Assembly: GCF_003569045.1 (NCBI RefSeq)
Contig: NZ_BFCB01000002.1
Location: 124,001-188,000 of the forward strand
Source: Aggregatilinea lenta
Lineage (GTDB): Bacteria; Chloroflexota; Anaerolineae; Aggregatilineales; Aggregatilineaceae
DNA length: 64,000 nucleotides
Direction: 5' to 3'
This document shows positions 19,263-27,104 of this stretch, piece after piece (the stretch's first letter is position 1; each line of letters opens with the position of its first letter). The notes under the pieces were generated by a model. It did not search any database, was not told the DNA's origin, and worked only from the letters and a program-made list of their open reading frames with translations. The translations under genes were made by a program, and so were the position numbers.

Positions 19263-19723
19263 GTTATGAGCAAGAATCAGTTCTGAATCGACTTTTTGAC
19301 CCCTATAGCTTGTTAGCTTATACCACAAAATCACCTCCATGTTACTTTATGTTGATTTGTGTTCATTTATGTGATATTCTGTTATCAGATGGTTGAATAC
19401 GCTCTTTTGTGCCGTGGAGAACTTCGACCTTATGGCTGTGTGGTCATAGATAGAGACTTTTGCCTCCCGAGCCAAACCGTCTGATGCAGACCAGGATTGC
19501 CAGTTGTTCCATGAACCCAATTCCAGTTCAACTCCCTGACAGCACCCATTCCGAGCGGCTTGCACGCTCAACATTGCGGTATCCAACCCCACCCACACGA
19601 CACCGGCTCTCCTCAACGAGTGTGCGTAATACGAAAGGAGGTTTGCGCGCGATACTATTAACGATCAAAAACACCTGATCACCTTCTATTTTTGCTGTGT
19701 TTAGTGCCACGGAGTAAAAAGCT
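19263..19723. other. Intergenic leader of the polyol operon
   Basis: Apart from the phased repeat at 19,341-19,390 this stretch holds no gene I can support; an 89-codon minus-strand frame here has no family resemblance and overlaps the repeat. The promoter of the importer operon must lie here. A GGAG ribosome-binding site precedes the ATG at 19,724. Confidence 0.5.
19341..19390 (+). promoter_or_regulatory. Five-fold 10-bp phased repeat, probable regulator binding region
   Basis: Five consecutive 10-bp units read GTTACTTTAT, GTTGATTTGT, GTTCATTTAT, GTGATATTCT and GTTATCAGAT (consensus close to GTTNATTTRT for the first three). One unit per helical turn places all copies on one DNA face, which suits DeoR-family regulators that bind direct repeats. 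The DeoR gene at 29,059 closes this operon and is the obvious candidate protein (inference). Confidence 0.55.
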
Positions 19724-21064
19724 ATGTTACGACGAAAGACGCTCCTGTCCATTGTGTCACTCAGTCTGTTGCTTACCCTGGTCATCTCTCTGGTTCCCGC
19801 CTCGGCACAAGACGACAAACCCTATGCAGGTACGACGATCACATTCGCGGCGCAGTTCCACGCCTCCGTGGAGGGCCTTAAGCCGCTGATCTCCGAATTT
19901 GAAGAAGCTACCGGCATCAAAGTCGTCGTTGACGAGTACCCCTACCCCGACATCATTACCGCGCAGGAAGTATCCTACTCGGCGGGCAATGCCACGTTTG
20001 ACGTGGGCATGATGGACCCGCTGATCCTGGGCACGTGGTTCAGCGCCGGGTGGATCGAGCCGCTCGACGAGTACATGGCTAACGAAGACCTGACCGACGC
20101 CGCTCTGGTGAACATCGATGACTTCCTGGCGAAGGCTATGATCATGATGCACGACCCGTCCACCGACCAGTTGATGGGCCTGCCCTACTACGCGGAAAGC
20201 ATCGAGCTGATGTACCGAAAGGACCTGTTCGAAGCGGCGGGCATCGAACCGCCCCAGACAATGGAAGAACTGGCTGCGGCTGCGGCTGCGCTCGACGACC
20301 CGGATAACGGCGTCGTGGGCATCTCCCTGCGCGGCGACCGCGGCGCGGGCCTGAACGTCTACATCTTCACCAGCTTCCTGCGCGCCTTCGGTGGCGACTA
20401 CTTCGACGCGGACATGAAGCCGGTGCTCGACTCACCCGAAGCGATCGAAGCGGCGGCCTACTATGGCAAGCTGCTGCAGGACTCTGGCTTCCCCGGTCCG
20501 GCGGACATCGGCTGGGAAGCGACCCTGACCAACATGCAGCAGGGCAACGTCGCCATGATCATCGACGCGACCGTGTTCGGCGGCTCGCTGGAAGATCCTG
20601 AGCAGTCGCTTGTGGCCGGGAACGTTGGCTACGCGATGGTCCCCGAAGGCCCGGCGGGCCGCGCCCCAGCGCTGTCAGCGTGGGGCATGTTCATCCCCAA
20701 GGATTCCGAGAACAAGGAAGCCGCGTGGCAGTTCATTCAGTGGGCAACCAGTGAAGACATCCAGCTGCGCAGCGCCCTGCTCGGCCCGCGCAGCGACGTC
20801 ACTCGCACGTCGGTGTGGCAAAGTCCGGAATTCATTGAGATGAAGTCTAGCTGGGGCAACTGGTCTGAGGTGACGCTCGAATCGCTGGAAGAAAGCGTGC
20901 CTGAGTATCGTCCGCGTATCCCGAACTGGACCGAGGTCGGTGATCGGCTGGGCGTTGCGCTGTCCGAGATCATCTCTGGCCAGCGGTCGGCAGAGGATGC
21001 CATGACCGAAGCCAATGAAGATATCACCCAACTCATGATCGACGCAGGGCTGTACACGCCCTAA
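19724..21064 (+). CDS. ABC sugar transporter, substrate-binding protein (CUT1)
   Basis: This 446-residue precursor has a signal peptide (basic MLRRK, hydrophobic SIVSLSLLLTLVISLV, cleavage near PASAQ). The mature protein is a family-1 sugar-binding protein: LISEFEEATGIKVVVDEYPY near the N-terminus, a conserved GLPYYAESIELMYRKDLFE hinge region, and AWGMFIPKDSENKEAAWQF late. It captures the sugar or polyol outside the membrane for the permeases that follow. Dehydrogenases and kinases downstream point to a hexitol or other polyol. A strong hairpin follows its stop. Confidence 0.92.
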   Translation: MLRRKTLLSIVSLSLLLTLVISLVPASAQDDKPYAGTTITFAAQFHASVEGLKPLISEFEEATGIKVVVDEYPYPDIITAQEVSYSAGNATFDVGMMDPLILGTWFSAGWIEPLDEYMANEDLTDAALVNIDDFLAKAMIMMHDPSTDQLMGLPYYAESIELMYRKDLFEAAGIEPPQTMEELAAAAAALDDPDNGVVGISLRGDRGAGLNVYIFTSFLRAFGGDYFDADMKPVLDSPEAIEAAAYYGKLLQDSGFPGPADIGWEATLTNMQQGNVAMIIDATVFGGSLEDPEQSLVAGNVGYAMVPEGPAGRAPALSAWGMFIPKDSENKEAAWQFIQWATSEDIQLRSALLGPRSDVTRTSVWQSPEFIEMKSSWGNWSEVTLESLEESVPEYRPRIPNWTEVGDRLGVALSEIISGQRSAEDAMTEANEDITQLMIDAGLYTP

Positions 21065-21086
21065 CCGATCACCTGACTCGATGCAC

Positions 21087-21120
21087 GGCCAGCCGGACGC
21101 TCTCACACTTCCGGCTGGCC
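21087..21120 (+). terminator. Intra-operon GC hairpin after the binding-protein gene
   Basis: GGCCAGCCGGA pairs perfectly with TCCGGCTGGCC over a 12-base loop. No T-run follows, so it is more likely an mRNA-stabilising or partial-attenuation hairpin that keeps binding-protein mRNA above permease mRNA than a full terminator. Confidence 0.65.
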
Positions 21121-21185
21121 GGAACATCCAAACAACCCGTGACTGTGCGGCCCTTAAACGAAGACCCAGGAACGAGTAGCTTCTT

Positions 21186-22097
21186 ATGAACGCAGTCCCG
21201 ACCTCGATGCAGCAAGATGTCGGCTTTGTGCAGCGTCCTAAACCAAAGCGGAATTATACCTTAATTTTGATGCTGCTTCCGGCAGTGCTCTTCCTGCTTG
21301 TCATGTCGATTTATCCCACGGTACGACTGGTGCAGATGTCGCTCACCAACATGCACCTGCTGCGGCTGGATCAGACGCATTACGTTGGCCTGCAAAACTT
21401 CCAGCGCCTGGTGGACGACAAGACGATTCTGAACAGCTTCAAGTTTACCGCGATGTTCGTCGGCGTGGGCGTTTCTACGCAGTTCGTCCTGGGGCTGTCG
21501 ATCGCGCTGTTTCTGGACAGCCTGCGGTGGGGCAAAAATATCTTCCGCATCATCGCCTTCGCGCCGATGATGGTTCCCCCGGTGGTAGTCGGCATCACGT
21601 GGCGGCTGCTCTACGATCCGCAGCTCGGCCTTATCAGCTACTATCTTAACGAGATTTTCGGGACGGGGCGCATCGCATGGCTGGGCGATCCGGCCATCGC
21701 GCGGTGGGCAGTTATTATCATCGACGTCTGGCAGTGGACGCCGTTCCTCGCCATGATTTACCTCGCGGGACTGCAATCGATCCCGGTGGATTATTACGAA
21801 GCGGCCCAGATCGACGGCGCGAATGGCATCCAGACCCTGTTCCGCGTGACGATCCCGCTGCTGAAGCCGATCCTCATCATCGGCCTGCTGTTCCGCGTCA
21901 TCGACTCGATCAAGACGTTCGACCTCATTTACACCACGACCAAAGGCGGCCCCGGCACGCTGACCGAGGTCTTCAGCTTCAAGGTCTTCCAGACGATGTT
22001 TACCAACTACCGGGCGGGGTACGCGGCGGCGCTGTCCCTGGTCATGCTGGTCATCGTCACCCTGATCAGCAAGTGGCTCGTGGGCAAGATCCGGTGA
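21186..22097 (+). CDS. ABC sugar transporter, MalF-type permease
   Basis: This 303-residue inner-membrane protein has about six membrane helices, starting with LILMLLPAVLFLLVMSIYP after a short cytoplasmic leader. The EAA loop that contacts the ATPase reads EAAQIDGANGIQTLFRVTIP (about 205-225). It pairs with the MalG-type permease that starts 14 bases after its stop. No ATPase gene is present in the operon, so the pair must use a shared ATPase encoded elsewhere. Confidence 0.93.
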   Translation: MNAVPTSMQQDVGFVQRPKPKRNYTLILMLLPAVLFLLVMSIYPTVRLVQMSLTNMHLLRLDQTHYVGLQNFQRLVDDKTILNSFKFTAMFVGVGVSTQFVLGLSIALFLDSLRWGKNIFRIIAFAPMMVPPVVVGITWRLLYDPQLGLISYYLNEIFGTGRIAWLGDPAIARWAVIIIDVWQWTPFLAMIYLAGLQSIPVDYYEAAQIDGANGIQTLFRVTIPLLKPILIIGLLFRVIDSIKTFDLIYTTTKGGPGTLTEVFSFKVFQTMFTNYRAGYAAALSLVMLVIVTLISKWLVGKIR

Positions 22098-22111
22098 GTG
22101 GAGAGACGGCA

Positions 22112-22969
22112 ATGACGACGACATTCATGGATTCGAACGCCGGCTACCGGCTGCGCCGCACCACGCGGACGGGACTGAAGCTCATCGGCCTGATCGTGCT
22201 GAGCTTCTGGTCGCTGTCGCCTATCGTATGGGTGTTCTCGACCTCGATCAAAACGAAGGTCGAAGCCTTCGCGCTGCCGCCGAAGGTGTTCTTCCATCCC
22301 ACGCTGGAGCATTACCGCATCCTGTTCGACCAGTATGGCTTTCAGACGCTGCTGCGTAACAGCACCATCGTCGCCGGGGGCAGCACGCTGATTGCCATCA
22401 CGCTCGGCACGCTGGCCGCCTACAGCCTGTCGCGGATGGTCTTTAAGCGCAACAATGACGTCCAGTTCTGGATTCTGAGCATGCGTATGCTGCCGCCCGT
22501 GACGGTGCTGCTGCCCTTCTTCATCCTGTGGTCGAATTTGGGGATGCTCGCCACGTTCGTGCCGCTGATCGCCATGCACGTGCTGATGAACCTGCCAATG
22601 GCGATCTGGATCATGAAGAGTTTCTTCGACGACCTGCCCATCGAGACGGAAGAGGCCGCGCTCATCGACGGCTGTACCCCATTCGGCGTGTTCCGGCACG
22701 TGTCGCTGCGGCTGGCGTCGCCGGGCATCGTCGCGACATCCGCGCTGCTGCTGCTGCAATCGTGGAACGAATTCCTGTTCGCCCTGATCCTGACCAGTAA
22801 AGCGACGCGCACCGCCTCGGTGAGTCTGGCGCAGTTCATCACCACGTCGGGAACCAAATGGGGCGAAATTACGGCGGCCAGCACCCTGGTGATGCTGCCT
22901 CCGCTGATCTTCATCATCTTCATGCAGCGCTATCTGGTGCGCGGACTGACGGCTGGCGCGGTGAAATAG
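22112..22969 (+). CDS. ABC sugar transporter, MalG-type permease
   Basis: This is a 285-residue protein beginning MTTTFMDSNAGYRLRR, with six predicted membrane helices and the MalG-type EAA loop EEAALIDGCTPFGVFRHVSL. I chose the ATG at 22112 because it follows the upstream stop by 14 bases with GGAGAG ahead of it. A longer in-frame extension to the left would overlap the MalF gene and has no membrane-protein character. Confidence 0.93.
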   Translation: MTTTFMDSNAGYRLRRTTRTGLKLIGLIVLSFWSLSPIVWVFSTSIKTKVEAFALPPKVFFHPTLEHYRILFDQYGFQTLLRNSTIVAGGSTLIAITLGTLAAYSLSRMVFKRNNDVQFWILSMRMLPPVTVLLPFFILWSNLGMLATFVPLIAMHVLMNLPMAIWIMKSFFDDLPIETEEAALIDGCTPFGVFRHVSLRLASPGIVATSALLLLQSWNEFLFALILTSKATRTASVSLAQFITTSGTKWGEITAASTLVMLPPLIFIIFMQRYLVRGLTAGAVK

Positions 22970-22994
22970 CGCCTGCCAGGAGCTTAAATACGAC

Positions 22995-24011
22995 ATGCGT
23001 GCGGCAATTTTGTATGGACAGGAAAATATCGTCGTCGAAGATCGCCCCGATCCCGGCGCGCCCGCGCCGGATGAGGTCCAGATTCGGGTACGCGCCGTGG
23101 GGCTGTGCGGCTCTGACCTGAAGTACTTCTACAGCGGCGGCGTCTCCGGCGGTATCAAGCAGCCCTTCGCCCTGGGACACGAAGCGGCGGGAGATATCGT
23201 CGCCGTGGGACGTGACGTGGCGGCGTTTGCTCCCGGCGACCGGGTCGCGGTCGAGCCGGGTAAGCCCTGCTGGAAGTGCCCGCAGTGCCTCCAAGGCGAT
23301 TACAACCTGTGCCCGAATATGTACTTCATGGCGTCCCGTTCGCGTGATGGCGCGCTGCGCGAGCGGCTCAACTGGCCCGCGAATCTGGTCTTCCCGCTGC
23401 CGGAGCGCCTTTCCTACGATGAGGGCGCGCTGGTTGAGCCGCTGAGTGTGGCCTTCAGCAGCGTGCGCCACGCGCAGGTGACGCTCGGCACGCGGGCGCT
23501 GGTGCTGGGTGCAGGGCCGATCGGGCTGGCCGTGGCCCAGTTCGCGCGGCTGGCGGGCGCGGTTTACGTCGGCGTGACGGACACCGAACCGCTCCGGCTG
23601 AAGCTGGCGCAGGACCTCGGCGCGCACGAAACTATCGACGTGGCACACCTCACCGGGCCGGATCTGCCACTGGCCGAAGGATCTATCGACGTCGTGATCG
23701 ACACGACGGGCGTGGATCGGGCCATCGCGCAGGCGTTCCCGGCGATCAAACCGGCGGGGCGGCTGGTGCTGGTGGGGCTGAATCACGAACTGCTGCCGCT
23801 CTCGCTGCTGCAAATTGTCTACAAGCAGCTGACCGTGCAGGGTGTTTACCGCTTCAAGAATACGTACCCGTCCGTGCTGCACTACCTGGACGAAGGACAG
23901 ATCAAGGCTGGGCCGCTGATAACGCACCGGTTCACATTGGACGAAGCCGAACAGGCCCTACGCATGGCGGCCTGTCGCAGCGACGCCGTGAAAGTGATGA
24001 TCGAGCTATGA
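22995..24011 (+). CDS. Zinc-dependent sorbitol/threonine-dehydrogenase-type oxidoreductase
   Basis: This 338-residue medium-chain dehydrogenase oxidises a polyol or secondary alcohol with NAD(P)+. Catalytic-zinc ligands appear in VGLCGSDLKYF (Cys about 37) and LGHEAAG (His about 60). Structural-zinc cysteines are in CWKCPQCLQGDYNLC, and the Rossmann motif is LVLGAGPIGLAVAQ (about 172). The pattern fits L-iditol/sorbitol dehydrogenases, but the substrate is not proven. It overlaps the next gene by ATGA, indicating translational coupling. Confidence 0.88.
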   Translation: MRAAILYGQENIVVEDRPDPGAPAPDEVQIRVRAVGLCGSDLKYFYSGGVSGGIKQPFALGHEAAGDIVAVGRDVAAFAPGDRVAVEPGKPCWKCPQCLQGDYNLCPNMYFMASRSRDGALRERLNWPANLVFPLPERLSYDEGALVEPLSVAFSSVRHAQVTLGTRALVLGAGPIGLAVAQFARLAGAVYVGVTDTEPLRLKLAQDLGAHETIDVAHLTGPDLPLAEGSIDVVIDTTGVDRAIAQAFPAIKPAGRLVLVGLNHELLPLSLLQIVYKQLTVQGVYRFKNTYPSVLHYLDEGQIKAGPLITHRFTLDEAEQALRMAACRSDAVKVMIEL

Positions 24012-25174
24012 CCTCCGAGGATAAAACGCCGCTGCGCGCGCTGCATTTTGGCTCCGGGAACCTGGGGCGCGGCCTCGTCGTGCCGGTATTGGCCCAGGCG
24101 GGCGTGCACGTCGCCGTCGCGGACGTAGACGCGGGTCTGATCGACGCGCTGGCAGCGGCCCGGCAGTATCCGCTGGAAGTGATCGCGCAGGATGGGCAAA
24201 TCTCCAGCCAGACGATCCCGCTCACGGATGCGCTTCACATCGGGCGCGACCGTGCCGCGCTGGCGGAATGGATCGGCTGCGCGGACATCATCACCACATC
24301 CGTGCAGTTCGAAAACCTGCCCAAAGTAGCCGACACCCTGCGCGAGAGCGTGGCGCGGCGCCTGCACACGGGCGAGACGTTTTACGTCCTGGCGTGCGAA
24401 AACGTCGAAGGCTCCAGCGCACACCTCGCTTCGCTGATGGCGCTCGACGGGGTCGCCAGCGCGGAGCAGATCGCGGCGACGTTCCCCAACACGGTCGTGG
24501 ATCGCAATTCGCAGGCGCTGTGGCCTGCCTCAACCGTCACACGCACCGAAGCCTATTGGGAATGGACGGTCCAGGCTTCCGATGACGCACCTTTTCCCGT
24601 GTCGTCGCTGAACCGGGCCGCTGACATCACCCCGGCGTTCTGGCGCAAGCGCTACTTCGTCAATACCGTGGCGGACAGTCTCGCGTTTCTGGGCTTCATG
24701 CGCAGCCACCGCTACCTGCATGAAGCCTTCCGCGACCCGCTGCTGCTCGATCTGCTCGCGCCGATGTTCACCGAGCTTCAGCAAGCGCTGACCTTTGAAT
24801 ATGGCTACGGTGCGGATGAACTGTGGGCCTATAAGGAACGCGCGATCCACCGCTTGCAAACGCCGGGCATCGAGCGCCAGATCGGGACGGTCGCGCGCGG
24901 GGCGTGGCGCAAGCTGGGGCTGGACGAGCGCTTCGTACATCCCATCGGCACACTGATGGATCGTGGTATCGCCCCAATCGGGCTGGCGCGCGCCATCGCC
25001 GCCGTGATCTGGGTCGCCAGGGGTCTGGATGAAACGTCCCCGCTCGATCCCGATGACGTCCTGGCGGAAGTCCGCGACCAGTGGCAGGGCACGCCGTGGA
25101 GCGAGGCTTTTCAGCCGCTGGTATTAGGCCAACTGGGCTTTCTCAAACAGCAGATGAGCAGGATAAAGGCATGA
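24008..25174 (+). CDS. Mannitol-1-phosphate 5-dehydrogenase-like
   Basis: At 388 residues this has the length of MtlD and its N-terminus: LHFGSGNLGRGLVVPVL at about 14-30, the NAD-binding site of the mannitol dehydrogenase family, and the lysine/asparagine catalytic region KRYFVNTVADSLAFLGFM (about 215-235). MtlD interconverts mannitol-1-phosphate and fructose-6-phosphate. With a sorbitol-type enzyme and a kinase next door, the true substrate could be another hexitol or hexitol phosphate. The gene starts inside the preceding stop and ends in an ATGA overlap with the kinase. Confidence 0.85.
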   Translation: MTSEDKTPLRALHFGSGNLGRGLVVPVLAQAGVHVAVADVDAGLIDALAAARQYPLEVIAQDGQISSQTIPLTDALHIGRDRAALAEWIGCADIITTSVQFENLPKVADTLRESVARRLHTGETFYVLACENVEGSSAHLASLMALDGVASAEQIAATFPNTVVDRNSQALWPASTVTRTEAYWEWTVQASDDAPFPVSSLNRAADITPAFWRKRYFVNTVADSLAFLGFMRSHRYLHEAFRDPLLLDLLAPMFTELQQALTFEYGYGADELWAYKERAIHRLQTPGIERQIGTVARGAWRKLGLDERFVHPIGTLMDRGIAPIGLARAIAAVIWVARGLDETSPLDPDDVLAEVRDQWQGTPWSEAFQPLVLGQLGFLKQQMSRIKA

Positions 25175-26667
25175 GCATCCCGACGATTCTGGCCTGCGAC
25201 CTGGGCACGAGCCAATGCAAGGTGTCCGTGTTCGCCGCGACCGGCGCGCTCGTTGCGCTTGCGGAAGAACCCTACGCGACCGCCTACGGACCAAACAACG
25301 TCGCCGAGCAAGACCCCGAAATCTGGTGGGCGGCGCTCGTCAAGGCGGTAAAACAGGTCATCGAGGCTGCGTCGCCGGTCGCGTGTGTCGCCCTGACGGG
25401 CCAGATGTCGGCCTGTCTGCCCATCGACGGCGAAGGCCGTCCGCTGCGCCCGGCGATGATCTGGGCCGACCAGCGCGCCACCGCCGAAGCCGACCGGATG
25501 GAAGCGCTCATCGGGCGCGAGCGGTTGTATACCATCACCGGCAACCCACCCAGCCCGACCTACACCGGTCCCAAAATGCTGTGGATGCAGCAGCACGAGC
25601 CGGAGCTGTACGCACAGACCGCCGCATTCATCCAGCCAAAGGACTTCCTCGCGCTGCGGCTGACGGGCGCAATCGTCACGGACCATTCCGACGCCTCGTG
25701 TACCGGCCTGTTTGACCTGCACGCGCGGCAGTGGGATGAAGCGCTGCTGGCGGAACTCGGCCTCGACCGGGAGAAGCTGCCCGACGCCGTGCCTTCGACC
25801 GAGATCATCGGCACGGTGAGCGCTGAAGCCGCCGCCGTGACAGGCATCCCGGCGGGTACGCCGGTCGTGATCGGCGGCGGCGACGGACCAACGGCAGCCG
25901 TTGGCGCGGGCGTCACCGAGGCAGGGCGTGGCTACATCAGCCTCGGATCGTCCGCCTGGGTATCGTTCTGTAAGCCGGAACCGCTCTACGACCGTACGCA
26001 GCGCACCTTCAACTACTGCCATCTGGTGCCGGGCATGTATGCCCTCACGGGATCGATGCAAAGCGCCGGATCGTCCTACGCGTGGTGCGTGGATACCGTA
26101 TTCCAGGACCAGCGTGCCGCCGAAGGCGACTTCGACCAGATCGTGAATGCCCAGGTCGAGCGCATCCCGCCAGGAGCGGAAGGGCTGATCTTCCTGCCCT
26201 ATCTCGTCGGGGAACGTACGCCCTACTGGAATCCGCACGCGGCAGGCGCGTTCATCGGGCTGCACCCGCAGCACACGCGCTATCACCTGCTGCGCGCAGT
26301 GATGGAGAGCATCGCGTTTCACCTGCGGCTGATCCAGGACGTCTTCGCGGAACAAGGGGCCAGCGCGGATCGGCTGACGGTCATCGGCGGCGGATCGCGC
26401 AGCGCGGAGTTGATGCGAATCTGCTGCGACGTGTTCCAGAAGCCGCTGCTGCACGGCATGTTGACCACCGGGGCCACATCGTTTGGCGCGGCCATCGCCG
26501 GAGCGGTCGGGGTTGGACTGCTGCCGGGCTTCGAAGCCGGGGCGCAGTGGGCCGCCGCGCCGCAGGTGATCGTGCCCGATGCGGCGATGGCCGCCGTCTA
26601 CGATCCGGCTTACCAACGCTTTCTACGGGCCTACGAACTATTGGAACCGTTGTTCCAGCCCGAATAA
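25171..26667 (+). CDS. FGGY-family carbohydrate kinase (xylulokinase-like)
   Basis: The 498-residue protein starts MSIPTILACDLGTSQCKVSV, the first phosphate-binding loop of FGGY kinases, and carries GQMSACLP and the second-lobe GGGDGPTAAVGAGV and GGGSRSAELMRI motifs. It phosphorylates a ketose or polyol with ATP; closest by eye is xylulokinase, but fructose or another ketose produced by the adjacent dehydrogenases is equally plausible. The start is the ATG at 25171, which overlaps the previous stop. Confidence 0.9.
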   Translation: MSIPTILACDLGTSQCKVSVFAATGALVALAEEPYATAYGPNNVAEQDPEIWWAALVKAVKQVIEAASPVACVALTGQMSACLPIDGEGRPLRPAMIWADQRATAEADRMEALIGRERLYTITGNPPSPTYTGPKMLWMQQHEPELYAQTAAFIQPKDFLALRLTGAIVTDHSDASCTGLFDLHARQWDEALLAELGLDREKLPDAVPSTEIIGTVSAEAAAVTGIPAGTPVVIGGGDGPTAAVGAGVTEAGRGYISLGSSAWVSFCKPEPLYDRTQRTFNYCHLVPGMYALTGSMQSAGSSYAWCVDTVFQDQRAAEGDFDQIVNAQVERIPPGAEGLIFLPYLVGERTPYWNPHAAGAFIGLHPQHTRYHLLRAVMESIAFHLRLIQDVFAEQGASADRLTVIGGGSRSAELMRICCDVFQKPLLHGMLTTGATSFGAAIAGAVGVGLLPGFEAGAQWAAAPQVIVPDAAMAAVYDPAYQRFLRAYELLEPLFQPE

Positions 26668-26705
26668 CTCAATTTCCAATTCCCAAACACGATCAGGAGC
26701 ACATC

Positions 26706-27098
26706 ATGTCCAAGTTCATCACCAAGCCCATCCCCGCCGAACAACCGCCCATCGAGCAAATCGTGCGCCCGTGGGGATCGTTCAAGCAGTACGGGCACAA
26801 TGTCGAAATGACCGTCAGCCTGATGACGGTGAATCCCGGCCAGCGCCTGAGCCTCCAGCGCCACACCGCCCGCGCGGAGCTGTGGATCGTCATGGACAAG
26901 GGGGCGAAGGTCGAAGTGGACGACGCGGTGTATTACCCCGAACCCGGCGACGAGATCTGGATTCCCGTGCAGGGCAAGCACCGCCTGAGCAGCATCGAGG
27001 GGTCCGTCCGCGTGCTTGAAATCGCGTTCGGTAACTGGCAGCTTGACGACATCGAGCGGTTTGAAGACGACTACAAGCGCCCGTCCGAGGGGGAGTAA
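26706..27098 (+). CDS. Cupin, type II mannose-6-phosphate isomerase C-terminal domain
   Basis: This 130-residue single cupin has the type II phosphomannose isomerase pattern: RPWGSFKQYGHN, then VNPGQRLSLQRHTARAELW, then DEIWIPVQGKHRLSS. In longer GMP/PMI enzymes this domain isomerises mannose-6-phosphate to fructose-6-phosphate. Stand-alone versions occur and may serve other sugars. It follows the kinase by 38 bases and precedes a second PMI-like gene by six. Confidence 0.85.
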   Translation: MSKFITKPIPAEQPPIEQIVRPWGSFKQYGHNVEMTVSLMTVNPGQRLSLQRHTARAELWIVMDKGAKVEVDDAVYYPEPGDEIWIPVQGKHRLSSIEGSVRVLEIAFGNWQLDDIERFEDDYKRPSEGE

Positions 27099-27104
27099 GC
27101 ACGC

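Noticed and set aside
19341-19390. CRISPR-like array
   Set aside because: The units are only 10 bp with no spacers; direct operator repeats explain them better.
21677-22111. N-terminal extension of the MalG permease
   Set aside because: It overlaps the MalF gene, is Arg/His-rich and is not membrane-like; the ATG at 22112 is correctly placed.
22007-22996. Long minus-strand frame over the MalG gene
   Set aside because: It is the complement of a GC-rich membrane-protein gene; composition is rich in His, Gln and Arg, with no family features.
25111-26616. 501-codon minus-strand frame over the FGGY kinase
   Set aside because: Shadow frame with Arg/His/Gln-rich composition; the kinase on the other strand has all motifs.
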